52,300 bases of DNA from Gemmatimonadota bacterium (lineage in GTDB: Bacteria > Gemmatimonadota > Gemmatimonadetes > Gemmatimonadales > Gemmatimonadaceae), in NCBI GenBank assembly GCA_947463135.1, contig CANHTA010000005.1, forward strand, positions 1-52,300, given 5' to 3'. A program made the translations under genes and the position numbers. Below the pieces are notes generated by a model. The model searched no databases. It saw only the letters and a program-made list of their open reading frames with translations, and was not told the origin of the DNA. Below, piece by piece: positions 44,509-52,300 of the stretch (its first letter is position 1; each line of letters begins with the position of its first letter).

Positions 44509-45810
44509 TGTTGCCGCCTGTTCGACGCGCTGCATGACTCTGAGCAAGTTCCCACCCCAGATCTTCTCGATGTCGCTCTTCGTGTAGCCGCGACGTACCA
44601 GTTCCTCGGTGACGTGCAGTGACTCCGAGGCATTGCGCCAGCCGTCTACGCCGCCGCCGCCGTCGAAATCCGAGCTGATCCCCACGTGGTCGATGCCGAT
44701 GAGCTGTACCACGTAGTCGATGTGATTCACAAAGTCCTGGACCGTGGCGGGCGGGTCTGACGGATAGCGCCGCGCCGTGATGTCTTCCTGTTTCGCCAGA
44801 TAGGCGTTGCGCTTCTCGGCGGTGAGCGCCTGGATCTGGGCTTGGCTTTCACGACGGTCGGTGGCCGTGATCCCGAACTCGGCGCGCAGGTCGGTCATTG
44901 CGGCTGCCCGCGCCTGCTCGCGTGGGATGTCACGTGTGGGATCACACTTCACATAGCTGTTGAACGCCACCAGCTGAATCACGCCGCCGTTCTTCTTGAG
45001 CGCCAGGAGCTGTTCGTCGTCCATGTTTCGGCTGTGATTGCAGATGGCGCGTACCCCTGAGTGCGAGGCCATGATCGGTGCCCGTGAGATCGCGAGCGTT
45101 TGCATCATGGACTGCTTGGAGGGGTGCGACACGTCGATCATCATGCCGAGCCGGTTCATTTCGGCGATAACCTGCCGGCCGAGTGCGCTGAGGCCGTTGT
45201 GCAGCCACACGCCGTCGCGTTCGCCGGTGTTGGAATCGGAGAGCTGGCTGTGTCCGTTGTGCGCCAGCGACATGTACCGCCCCCCGCGCTCAAAAAACCG
45301 CTGGACGTTGGTGAGGTCGGCGCCGATGGGGAATCCGTTTTCCACGCCAATGAAAATCACCCGCTTTCCGGCGGCGTGAATACGACGGGCGTCAGCGGCT
45401 GTGTAGGCAATCTCAGCGCGGGAGGGCGCCAGCTGTTCCGTGAGGCGATGAATGGCGTCGAACTTCTCCAGCGCTTGTGCATTGGCGCTGGCAAAGCCAT
45501 CAGCGTCCAGCTTGGGCGATTGCCCCACGTACACCACCAGAAAGGCACCCACCAAACCGCCTTCTTCCATCTTGACGAGATCAACTTGCGTGCGCGGGAG
45601 TTTCTGCGTGTAGTTGGGCCCGGTGGCAGTGAAATTGGCCGGCGCAATATCCACATGGGTGTCGATGGACAACACGCTGGCATGAATAGCGGCGGCACTG
45701 GCTTTCACAGCGGCTTCATTGGTACCCGGTGTGCGGCGCTGCGCCTGCAGGAGCGTGGGTGCAACGGCCAATGCCAGGGCGGTATACCGCAGAACGTGAC
45801 GCAAGGGCAT
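44500..45810 (-). CDS. Secreted membrane-dipeptidase (M19) family protein
   Basis: A 436-aa M19 peptidase, the renal dipeptidase type. The signal peptide is MPLRHVLRYTALALAVAPTLLQAQ. Zinc ligands follow: HVD in SIDTHVDIAP, the bridging Glu in FIGVENGFPIG, the His in MMIDVSHPSKQ and the His in IMASHSGVRAICNHSRN; HIDYVVQLIGIDHVGISSDFDGGGG is the conserved C-terminal loop. It cleaves dipeptides, probably in the periplasm. The frame extends to 46050, but ATG 45810 starts the signal peptide. Its final codons lie in the G-rich inverted repeat. It is divergent from the baeRF3 gene across a 226-bp gap. Confidence 0.93.
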   Translation of the reverse strand: MPLRHVLRYTALALAVAPTLLQAQRRTPGTNEAAVKASAAAIHASVLSIDTHVDIAPANFTATGPNYTQKLPRTQVDLVKMEEGGLVGAFLVVYVGQSPKLDADGFASANAQALEKFDAIHRLTEQLAPSRAEIAYTAADARRIHAAGKRVIFIGVENGFPIGADLTNVQRFFERGGRYMSLAHNGHSQLSDSNTGERDGVWLHNGLSALGRQVIAEMNRLGMMIDVSHPSKQSMMQTLAISRAPIMASHSGVRAICNHSRNMDDEQLLALKKNGGVIQLVAFNSYVKCDPTRDIPREQARAAAMTDLRAEFGITATDRRESQAQIQALTAEKRNAYLAKQEDITARRYPSDPPATVQDFVNHIDYVVQLIGIDHVGISSDFDGGGGVDGWRNASESLHVTEELVRRGYTKSDIEKIWGGNLLRVMQRVEQAATAK

Positions 45811-46036
45811 AAGGTGACGGCGTGAAGGGGTGGTGTGGCGGGACACGGCTGAGTGGGGTGATGTAGAGAGTACGTCCAAGATGGCGCGCCCGCTGCCCCG
45901 GCACACGGTGTGCATTCCTTCTCGGCATCCCCCAACAGCGAGAGGACATGCGTACTCAGGTGAAGACGGACCAGTGTGTGGATGACTGGGCCGGCGGCCC
46001 CACAGCGGGCGACGGGATCGGTGGAGGGATGCTCCG

Positions 46037-47200
46037 ATGACGATGACCATGCCAACCGTGGAGCATTTCCCGGAGTTGCTGCAGGATCGGACCGGTCCGT
46101 GCGTTTCGATCTATTTGCCGCTGGGTCGGCGGTTTCCTGATTCGCAGCAGGATGTGGTGCGCTTCCGGAACCTGCTGCGCCAGGCTGAAGCGTCGTTGGC
46201 GCTGGTGATGGACGACGAGGCCGTGGAGGCGTTCACGGCTCCGCTACATGAGTTGGCCGATAATCATCGCTTCTGGTTGCATTCGCGAAGCGGATTGGCG
46301 GTGTACTTACATGCGGACTTTTTCAAGGTGTACAAGCTCCAACGGGTGGTCCCTCCGCTCGCGCTGGTTGCCAACTCGTTTCATTTGAAGCCTCTGCTCC
46401 GGGTGTTTCAGTCGGCCGACCGGTTTCAGGTGCTGGCCATGACGCGTGATCATGTGCGCCTCTATCAAGGCAACCGCGATACCATGGACGAGGTGACGTT
46501 ACATGCCAGCGTGCCACGGACGCTCACTGAGGCGTTGGGTGAGCAGGTGACTGACGCGCATACCGCGTTGAAACCGGTAGGGCATCTCGGTCATGGTGGA
46601 GCGATTCTGGCTATGCACGGCGGATCAGGTTCGCGGAAGGATGAACTGGATAAGGACACGGAGCGCTTCTTCCGCGCCGTAGACCGCGCGATTGTTGAGC
46701 ATCATACGAAGCCGGTGGGGGTGCCCATGGTGTTGGCGGCGCTCCCTGAGCATCACGCCCTGTTTCGCGAGGTCAGCCATAATCCGCTGTTACTTCCCGA
46801 CGCCATCTCCGGTAATCCAGACGCGTTTACGCTTGACGAGTTACGCGCGAAAGCGTGGAGTATCGTAGAGCCACGATATACCTCCCGACTGGCGGGGTAC
46901 ATCGACGAGTACCGTGAAGGGGTTCCGCGTCACCTGTCCTCGGCGGAGCTCTCCGAGGTCGCCATGGCGGCGCTCGGGGGACGCGTGCGCACGCTGCTTA
47001 TTGAAGACGACCGGATTGTGCCCGGTCGCGTGGATCGCCTCACGGGGCGGCTCTTTCACGGTGAGCTTTCCGATCCGCACGCCGGCGATATGCTCGATGA
47101 TCTCGCCGAAATTGTGTTGCGCAGAGGTGGTGATGCCGTGATCGTCCCGCGTGATCGCATGCCGTCGGTTACCGGCATTGCAGGGATCTACCGGTTCTAG
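46037..47200 (+). CDS. baeRF3-type release-factor-like protein
   Basis: A 387-aa soluble protein. The N-terminus LLQDRTGPCVSIYLPLGRRF, followed by the RFRNLLRQAEASL helix, the LVANSFHLKPLLRVFQSADRFQVLAMTRDHVRLYQG core and the C-terminal VIVPRDRMPSVTGIAGIYRF is typical of bacterial archaeo-eukaryotic release-factor family 3 (baeRF3). The domain resembles eRF1 domains 2-3; family members are predicted to rescue or regulate ribosomes, but the function is not established. ATG 46037 has the Shine-Dalgarno GGAGGG 8 nt upstream. It is divergent from the dipeptidase and ends next to a long stem-loop. Confidence 0.88.
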   Translation: MTMTMPTVEHFPELLQDRTGPCVSIYLPLGRRFPDSQQDVVRFRNLLRQAEASLALVMDDEAVEAFTAPLHELADNHRFWLHSRSGLAVYLHADFFKVYKLQRVVPPLALVANSFHLKPLLRVFQSADRFQVLAMTRDHVRLYQGNRDTMDEVTLHASVPRTLTEALGEQVTDAHTALKPVGHLGHGGAILAMHGGSGSRKDELDKDTERFFRAVDRAIVEHHTKPVGVPMVLAALPEHHALFREVSHNPLLLPDAISGNPDAFTLDELRAKAWSIVEPRYTSRLAGYIDEYREGVPRHLSSAELSEVAMAALGGRVRTLLIEDDRIVPGRVDRLTGRLFHGELSDPHAGDMLDDLAEIVLRRGGDAVIVPRDRMPSVTGIAGIYRF

Positions 47201-47207
47201 CGCGGCC

Positions 47208-47257
47208 CCCATACCGCCATCTCGTATCGGCCGTTGGCCGTTGGATGGAGGTATGGG
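47208..47257. terminator. Bidirectional stem-loop between convergent genes
   Basis: CCCATACCGCCATC (47208-47221) and GATGGAGGTATGGG (47244-47257) pair at 13 of 14 positions around a 22-nt loop that contains tandem GGCCGTT. It fills the 57-bp gap between the baeRF3 stop and the ABC permease stop. It has no T-run on either side. Confidence 0.6.
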
Positions 47258-48226
47258 CTAGACCGCGGATAGGCGTCTACGGTGTCCGGTCACAGCCAGC
47301 ACGATGAGGGTGAGGACATACGGCACCGCCAGGAAGAGTTGATACGGAACCCCGGTCCAACCCATCGATTGAAAAAGGGTTTGCAGCGACGTGGCCGCGC
47401 CGAAGAGGATGGCGGCGGCGGCAACGCCAAGCGGCCGCCATCGTCCCAGCACCACGATCGCCATGGCGATGAAGCCACGGCCGGCGGACATCCCCTCCAC
47501 AAAGGTTCCTGCCTGCGCGAGCACCAAGGTGGCACCGGCGAGACCAGCCATGGCACCGGCAAAGAGTACGGCGAGGAGCTGTGTGCGTCGCGGGGCAATG
47601 CCGGCCGCGATGGCGGCGGCGGGATATTCGCCGACCGCGCGCAGTGCCAGTCCGGCCTGCGTGCGCTGCATCCACCACGCCAACAGAGGGGCCAGCAGGT
47701 AGAGTGCGTAGGTGATGAGCGGTTGTGCGAAGAGCGCACGACCAATCAAGGGCAGCGATGAGAGGAAGGGGAGCGCGTGGGTTGCCGCGGTGGGTGTGGT
47801 TAACGCCACGCCCCCAGTGCCGAAGACGGTGCGGTACACGGTGCCGGTGAGTCCGAGCGCGAAGAGCGTGATGGCCGTGCCGGTAATGATCTGATCGGCG
47901 CGCAGCCCGATGGCGAAGAGCGCGAAGAGCGCCGCCACCAGGAGCCCCGCCAGTGCCCCGGCGGCGAATCCGCCCCCCACCCCGATCGCCCCCATGCCAA
48001 TGGTACCAGCGGCGATGGTGGCACTGAGCGCTCCCGCGATGATGGAGCCCTCAAGCCCAATGTTGATGACGCCGGCGCGCTCGCTCACGCTCTCGCCCAA
48101 CGCTGCATAGGCCAGCGGGGTGGCGGTGCGTACGGTTGCCTCCAACAGTCCGGCCCCGATGGTGAGCACGCTCATCCCAACGGCCGTGGCGTTCACGGCG
48201 GTGGCGCCACTGATCATCTCCGGCAT
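47258..48226 (-). CDS. Nucleoside-type ABC transporter permease 2
   Basis: A 322-aa integral membrane permease with about eight to ten hydrophobic helices. LLEATVRTATPLAYAALGESVSERAGVINIGLEGSI, then FAIGLRADQIITGTAI, and GFIAMAIVVLGRWRPLGVAAAAILFGA are conserved in the YufQ/RbsC-like BMP-type permeases. With the other permease it forms the channel. ATG 48226 overlaps the upstream stop by one base (TAATG), confirming the start and rejecting the longer open frame to 48652. It is the last gene of the five-gene operon. Confidence 0.92.
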   Translation of the reverse strand: MPEMISGATAVNATAVGMSVLTIGAGLLEATVRTATPLAYAALGESVSERAGVINIGLEGSIIAGALSATIAAGTIGMGAIGVGGGFAAGALAGLLVAALFALFAIGLRADQIITGTAITLFALGLTGTVYRTVFGTGGVALTTPTAATHALPFLSSLPLIGRALFAQPLITYALYLLAPLLAWWMQRTQAGLALRAVGEYPAAAIAAGIAPRRTQLLAVLFAGAMAGLAGATLVLAQAGTFVEGMSAGRGFIAMAIVVLGRWRPLGVAAAAILFGAATSLQTLFQSMGWTGVPYQLFLAVPYVLTLIVLAVTGHRRRLSAV

Positions 48227-49311
48227 TAGGTGCCCGACTCGTCGGTGCGCGACCGGTGCGTGCGGTCTGCGGCCAGCACCAGCAAAATCAGCAAGGCTTC
48301 TACCACCGACACCACCACACTGGGTACGCCCGCATCCCGCTGCATGGCATTGGCGCCGGCTTCCAGCGCCCCGAACAACAGCGCGGTGGCCAGCACGCCC
48401 AGCGGATGCAGCCGTGCCAACAGCGCCACAGCGATGGCGGTGTAGCCGTAGCCCGGCGAGAAGTTTTCGTACAAGGCGTACGTGATGCCGCTGTATTCCA
48501 CCGCACCGGCAAGTCCGGCCAAGAGTCCGCTCACGAGAAACGCGCCGAACATGGTTCGCGGGACATTGATGCGTCCGGCACTGGCTGCGGCCGTGGCGGT
48601 GGCCCCCACCGCACGCAGCCGGAACCCACTCGCGGTGCGGCCCAGCCACCACCAGACGCCGATGGCCACGAGGATCACCACCAAGACCCCCGCGTGCAGT
48701 CGTGTCCCACTGAGCAACACGGGCATCTGCAGCTCGGGCACCAGGGTTGCCGATTGCGGATTAACGCCGGTGGGCTCCTGGAGCGGACCGCGCACAAGCC
48801 ATCCGGTGATATAGAGGGCCACGAAGTTCAACATGATCGTGCTGATCACCTCCAGCACGCCGAAACGCAGCCGCAGCGCCCCCGCGATGGCGGCCCAGGC
48901 ACCGCCCGCCAGAGCGCCGGCCACCAGTATGGCGGGAATGCCAAGAAACCATGGCACGCCACCCAGCGCACCGCTGAGCGCGGTGGCGGCTGCCGCTCCC
49001 ATGAGCAATTGCCCTTCGGCGCCGATGTTGAGAAGCCCTGCACGGAAGGCCACGGACACCGCGAGCCCGGCGAGCGCCAAGGGGACCATCCGCACGATGG
49101 TGGCGGACGTGATCGCGTAGTACGAGCCAAAGGCTCCGCGCACCATGGCCGACAACGCGGCCACGACATCGTGGCCGGTGGACAGCAACAGCACCGACAG
49201 CATCACCATGGACAGCGCGACCAGCAGAAGCACCCGCGCCACGGTGGAAGCCAATGGGTGGGTGGTGATGGTGGCGGCGAGCCCGGCAACGGTGCGGCGC
49301 GTTGTGCTCAT
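48226..49311 (-). CDS. Nucleoside-type ABC transporter permease 1
   Basis: A 361-aa permease of the YufP type with a long N-terminal region containing one helix before the shared core. LAVSVAFRAGLLNIGAEGQLLMGAAAAT and GRINVPRTMFGAFLVSGLLAGLAGAVEYSG with GYGYTAIAVALLARLHPLG are its conserved segments. It pairs with permease 2, powered by the upstream ATPase. The start overlaps the ATPase stop by 4 nt and the stop overlaps the next start by one base, so the three are translationally coupled. Confidence 0.92.
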   Translation of the reverse strand: MSTTRRTVAGLAATITTHPLASTVARVLLLVALSMVMLSVLLLSTGHDVVAALSAMVRGAFGSYYAITSATIVRMVPLALAGLAVSVAFRAGLLNIGAEGQLLMGAAAATALSGALGGVPWFLGIPAILVAGALAGGAWAAIAGALRLRFGVLEVISTIMLNFVALYITGWLVRGPLQEPTGVNPQSATLVPELQMPVLLSGTRLHAGVLVVILVAIGVWWWLGRTASGFRLRAVGATATAAASAGRINVPRTMFGAFLVSGLLAGLAGAVEYSGITYALYENFSPGYGYTAIAVALLARLHPLGVLATALLFGALEAGANAMQRDAGVPSVVVSVVEALLILLVLAADRTHRSRTDESGT

Positions 49312-50801
49312 TGGGTGCGGTCCGAGACCGGCGCGTCAGCACCGCTGAGCATACGACTGCCGAGGATGTCCCGATCCTTCTCACTTGGCACGAGGGTGCC
49401 GTGGTGCATGGCGAACACCCGATCGGCTAACTGGAGCACCTCATCGAGGTCACTGCTGTACACCACCACCGCCATCCCGGCATCCCGTGCATCACGGAGC
49501 GCGCGATGCACCGCCGTGGTGGCCACGAAGTCGAGGCCACGCGAGGGATTCTCCACCACGAGCGCCTCGTGTGCCCCCTCGAGTTCACGCCCTAACACGA
49601 ACTTTTGCTGATTGCCCCCCGACAGGGTTCGTGCACGCGCCTCGTGGCCGGCGGCGCGGACATCAAAGCGTCGGAGCAGCGCGGCGGTCTGCGTGCGGAG
49701 CTGATCCCAATGCATGAGGCCTCGGCGCACACCCGCGCCGGACAATGCCAGATTCTCAACCAGTGGTGCATCGAGCAACAGCGCATCACGATGCCGGTCT
49801 TCCGGGACAAAGCCCACGGTATCGGGAATGGAGCAGGTCCCCGATGTGGGCGGCAGGCGTCCCGAGAGCACGCGAAGCAGTTCATGCTGTCCCGCTCCTT
49901 CCACCGCCCCAATGCCAACGATTTCGCCGGCGCGCACCTGAAGCGTGGCCGACCGCACACGATCGACGCCGTTGGCATCACGGACCTGAATCTGGTGAAG
50001 CGACAGGACCACAGCTCCCGCCGTCGCCGTGGTGTGCGTGGCATCCCCCGATGCGTGGTCCGTACTCTGGGGAGGTGCACCACCCAGCATGGCGCTGGTT
50101 ACACGGGCGTGATCGGTGTCGCGCACGGCGGTTGCCAGCACGGTGCGCCCGCGGTGCAGCACGGTGAGGTCGTCGGCGACTTCAAGGGCATCGCGCAACT
50201 TGTGCGTGATGAGGACCACGGCGTTGCCGGCATCTGCGTAGCCGCGAAGCCAGCGGAGTAACTCGGTGGCTTCTGCGGGGGCCAATACGGCGGTGGGCTC
50301 ATCGAGAATGAGCACGGTCACATCGCGCGCGAGTGCCTTTACGATTTCACAGCGCTGCTGCGCTCCAACAGGGAGATCCTGCACACGCGTGTGGGGATCG
50401 AGCGCGAGACCTGCGGCGTGCGCCACGGCACGCACGCGTTCGGCGGCCTGCTTGGGGTGAAAGAGGCCATGCCCGCCAAGGGCGATGTTTTCGGCCACGG
50501 TCATGCCGGGCACCAGCGTGAAGTGCTGGTGCACCATACCAATACCGAGGGCGAGCGCGTCGGACGGTGAGCGCACGGTAACCGGTGCCCCCCGCCATTG
50601 CATCACGCCCTGTTGCGCACGCACCAATCCGAACACGACGCGCATGAGCGTGGTTTTTCCGGCGCCGTTTTCGCCGAGCAGCGCGTGCACGCTGCCGGCG
50701 CGTAGCTGCAACGTGGCCTGCTGCAGCGCGGGGACGTTGCCGAAGGTGTGCGTGATCCCATCAAGCGAGAGCACCACCTCCCCCGTCGGCGCAGAGGTCA
50801 C
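49308..50801 (-). CDS. Nucleoside-type ABC transporter ATP-binding protein
   Basis: A 497-aa fused two-cassette ATPase. Cassette 1 has Walker A GENGAGKTT, the signature region DLPVGAQQRCEI and Walker B LILDEPTAVLAP. Cassette 2 has a degenerate Walker A (GIGAVEGAGQHELL), the signature LSGGNQQKFV and Walker B LVVENPSRGLD. One active and one degenerate site is usual for YufO/RbsA-type sugar and nucleoside importers. GTG 50801 makes a GTGA overlap with the Nif3 stop, so the longer frame to 50831 is rejected. The downstream permeases are coupled to it by 4-nt and 1-nt overlaps. Confidence 0.93.
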   Translation of the reverse strand: MTSAPTGEVVLSLDGITHTFGNVPALQQATLQLRAGSVHALLGENGAGKTTLMRVVFGLVRAQQGVMQWRGAPVTVRSPSDALALGIGMVHQHFTLVPGMTVAENIALGGHGLFHPKQAAERVRAVAHAAGLALDPHTRVQDLPVGAQQRCEIVKALARDVTVLILDEPTAVLAPAEATELLRWLRGYADAGNAVVLITHKLRDALEVADDLTVLHRGRTVLATAVRDTDHARVTSAMLGGAPPQSTDHASGDATHTTATAGAVVLSLHQIQVRDANGVDRVRSATLQVRAGEIVGIGAVEGAGQHELLRVLSGRLPPTSGTCSIPDTVGFVPEDRHRDALLLDAPLVENLALSGAGVRRGLMHWDQLRTQTAALLRRFDVRAAGHEARARTLSGGNQQKFVLGRELEGAHEALVVENPSRGLDFVATTAVHRALRDARDAGMAVVVYSSDLDEVLQLADRVFAMHHGTLVPSEKDRDILGSRMLSGADAPVSDRTQ

Positions 50802-51637
50802 GAGCCGGTGGGGAGACGCAGAAAGGTCCACGGAATCCCGAAACGCGCTTCCAGGAAGGCACCAAGCGCCTGAACGCCCAGCGTCTCCGTGGCATAATGG
50901 CCGGCATACATCACGCAGAGGTCGTGCTCGATGGCTTCCACGGTGGTGTGATGAGGCCCTTCACCCACAATAAGCGTATCGATACCCCGGTCACGGGCTT
51001 CGCGGAGTGTCTCGGAGGACGCGCCACCGCCCGAGCAGATGGCCCACCGACGCGTGCGTCGCCCCTGCGTCGGGATGGAGGTGCGGACACTCCCACCATA
51101 GCTCGCCGAAAAGGCGAGCACGCGCGAGAGTAGCGCGTCGGTGGCTTCGTCGGCTGTGCCGGTGACGCCGATATCCACCGTTTTGTAGCGAGCGAAGCCG
51201 CCATCCGGGGTGAGCCCCAACGCCCGGGCCAGCTGCACGTTGTTGCCGTACTCGGCGTGTAAATCCAAAGGAAGATGTGCGGCGTACACGGCCAAGCCGT
51301 TTGAGAGCATGGCGGCATACTTGTCGTACGGCACTCCCACCAGCGGCTGCACGCCGCCCCAAAACAAGCCATGGTGCACCAGCAGCAGGTCGGCGCCATC
51401 GGCCACCGCGTTGGTGATTGCGGCGTACGACGCATCCACGGCCACGGCCACGCGCTGCACGCTGCCGCGGTTTCCCACCTGCAGGCCGTTCATCGCGCCC
51501 GGGTAATCGGGGATCTCCGCAATGCGCAGCTCGGCGTTGAGCGCCGACACGATCTCCTGCAACGGAATGGAGGGGTGCGCGTCGCCGGTGTCGCGAACCG
51601 GGGCGGGAGGACGATCGGACAGCGGTGGGGTGGGCAT
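50798..51637 (-). CDS. Nif3-like dinuclear metal-centre protein
   Basis: A 279-aa Nif3 (YbgI/YqfO-type) protein. The metal site includes LLVHHGLFWGG and AHLPLD upstream of the Nif3 core, and the C-terminal GEGPHHTTVEA and GHYATE contribute further ligands. The family forms toroidal hexamers with two metal ions per subunit; bacterial members were annotated as GTP cyclohydrolase I type 2 but their true reaction is debated. The gene is placed between the binding-protein and ATPase genes of a nucleoside-type ABC operon, with 3-nt and 4-nt junctions, so it is coexpressed with uptake of a purine/nucleoside. Processing of an imported nucleotide-related substrate is a plausible but untested inference. 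Confidence 0.93.
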   Translation of the reverse strand: MPTPPLSDRPPAPVRDTGDAHPSIPLQEIVSALNAELRIAEIPDYPGAMNGLQVGNRGSVQRVAVAVDASYAAITNAVADGADLLLVHHGLFWGGVQPLVGVPYDKYAAMLSNGLAVYAAHLPLDLHAEYGNNVQLARALGLTPDGGFARYKTVDIGVTGTADEATDALLSRVLAFSASYGGSVRTSIPTQGRRTRRWAICSGGGASSETLREARDRGIDTLIVGEGPHHTTVEAIEHDLCVMYAGHYATETLGVQALGAFLEARFGIPWTFLRLPTGS

Positions 51638-51640
51638 GAA

Positions 51641-52300
51641 TTACTTCGCGGGTGCCGGTAGTGGCTTGGCGGTGTCGGTTCCGGTGAGCAGATCAACCAG
51701 CCCCGTAAAGCTCCCGGCCTTGAGCATCGCCCCCACGGAATCGCTGGCCGCCAACGCCGCCGCCGGCACACGCGTGCGCATGGCGGGATTGATCACCAGC
51801 CGCACCACGTCGTCCCTCACCCCCAGGTTAATGACGCGGCCGGTGAAGGTGCCCGCCTGCACCTCGCGCGCAACCATGAGGAAGGCCTTCGGCAAATCGA
51901 TCACCACGCTGGCAATGATGACGTCGGGCGCCACGCTGTTCTGATCGGCGTTGGTGCCGAAGGCCAGAATCTTCTTTTCTCGCGCGGCCTGAAACACACC
52001 AAGGCCAGCGGCATCGGCGTTCTGAAAGATCAGGTCCACTCCCTGCGCGATTTGCGCGAGCGCCTGTTCTTTGCCCGCGCTGACGTCCTCCCAGTTGCCG
52101 AGGTAGGAGGTGAGAATGGTGACCTTCGGATTCACGGACTTGGCACCGCGCTCGAAGGCGAGAAAGCTGCTCTTCACGGGGGGCAGCTCGGTACCGGCAA
52201 TGAGCCCGATTTTGTTGGTGGTCGTTACCGAGCCGGCGATGATGCCGGCCTGATACGACGCTTCTTCAAAGGCAAAGGCGAGCCCCGCCACATTGGGTGC
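51641..52300 (-). CDS. BMP-family substrate-binding lipoprotein, N-terminus missing
   Basis: The right edge cuts this gene; the frame runs out of the window at 52300 and the visible 219 residues are the C-terminal two thirds. The periplasmic-binding fold shows LAFAFEEASYQAGIIAGSVTTTNKIGLIAGTELPPV, then YLGNWEDVSAGKEQALAQIAQGVDLIFQNADAAGLGVFQAA and KILAFGTNADQNSVAPDVIIASVVIDLPKAF, typical of BMP/PnrA/Med binding proteins for purine nucleosides. It delivers ligand to the ABC importer encoded downstream. It precedes nif3 by 3 nt and is the first known gene of the operon; the true start and signal peptide are outside. Confidence 0.92.
   Translation of the reverse strand, partial: APNVAGLAFAFEEASYQAGIIAGSVTTTNKIGLIAGTELPPVKSSFLAFERGAKSVNPKVTILTSYLGNWEDVSAGKEQALAQIAQGVDLIFQNADAAGLGVFQAAREKKILAFGTNADQNSVAPDVIIASVVIDLPKAFLMVAREVQAGTFTGRVINLGVRDDVVRLVINPAMRTRVPAAALAASDSVGAMLKAGSFTGLVDLLTGTDTAKPLPAPAK

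Noticed and set aside
45811..46050. N-terminal extension of the dipeptidase gene
   Set aside because: It would precede the signal peptide, and it overlaps the start of the baeRF3 gene on the other strand.
48256..49611. 451-aa plus frame opposite the permease and ATPase genes
   Set aside because: His/Gln/Gly-rich shadow of GC-rich coding sequence on the other strand; no domain and no start signal.

Overview
The window is a GC-rich, gene-dense bacterial chromosome segment of 52.3 kb that carries the replication-initiation locus. The gene set fits a gemmatimonad-like (Gemmatimonadota) organism: a GWxTD-domain lipoprotein, many Zn-peptidases, ECF sigma factor and sigma54-activator signalling, a two-subunit M16 peptidase, a SWIM/SNF2 helicase, a Hanks-type kinase and a baeRF3 protein, combined with the classical rpmH-dnaA-dnaN order. 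That lineage is an inference from gene content and base composition, not from a database search.

Left arm (1-12 kb): the 3' end of a saccharopine-dehydrogenase-like gene is translationally overlapped by an SDR oxidoreductase. An ECF sigma factor converges on it. A tight four-gene minus-strand operon follows (catalytic M16 peptidase, inactive M16 partner, SET-domain lysine methyltransferase, Nudix hydrolase), divergent from a secreted Big1/leishmanolysin-like metalloprotease lipoprotein. Next come a YdcF/DUF218 protein, a beta-CASP metallo-beta-lactamase nuclease, and a sigma54 activator with a degenerate receiver that sits behind a hairpin-rich leader.

Centre (12-29 kb): a multi-PAS membrane histidine kinase is coupled to a receiver-only response regulator. 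Then upp, a DUF2225 protein and a predicted Zn-protease lead into the origin region: mnmE-yidC-yidD-rnpA-rpmH on minus and dnaA-dnaN on plus, with TCCACA-core DnaA-box-like sites on both sides of dnaA. The RNase P RNA gene (rnpB) lies about 4 kb from rnpA. An AraC-type regulator and a membrane chemoreceptor-like protein overlap tail to tail.

Right arm (29-52 kb): Ser/Thr kinase and pyrE; the GWxTD lipoprotein overlapping polA; an Atg22/UMF1-type MFS transporter; tex; the SWIM-SNF2 helicase; a membrane dipeptidase; a baeRF3 protein; and a five-gene BMP-type nucleoside/purine ABC-transporter operon with a Nif3-like metalloprotein inserted between the binding protein and the ATPase.

Most notable for follow-up: rnpA encodes its conserved N-terminus but has no ATG, GTG, TTG or CTG codon to start it; a G-rich long inverted repeat occurs twice, each time between convergent genes; a bacterial SET methyltransferase has a complete post-SET zinc site and an H1-like lysine tail in a peptidase operon; a structured terminator/leader precedes the sigma54 activator. 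No insertion sequence, prophage, CRISPR array, rRNA or tRNA was seen.
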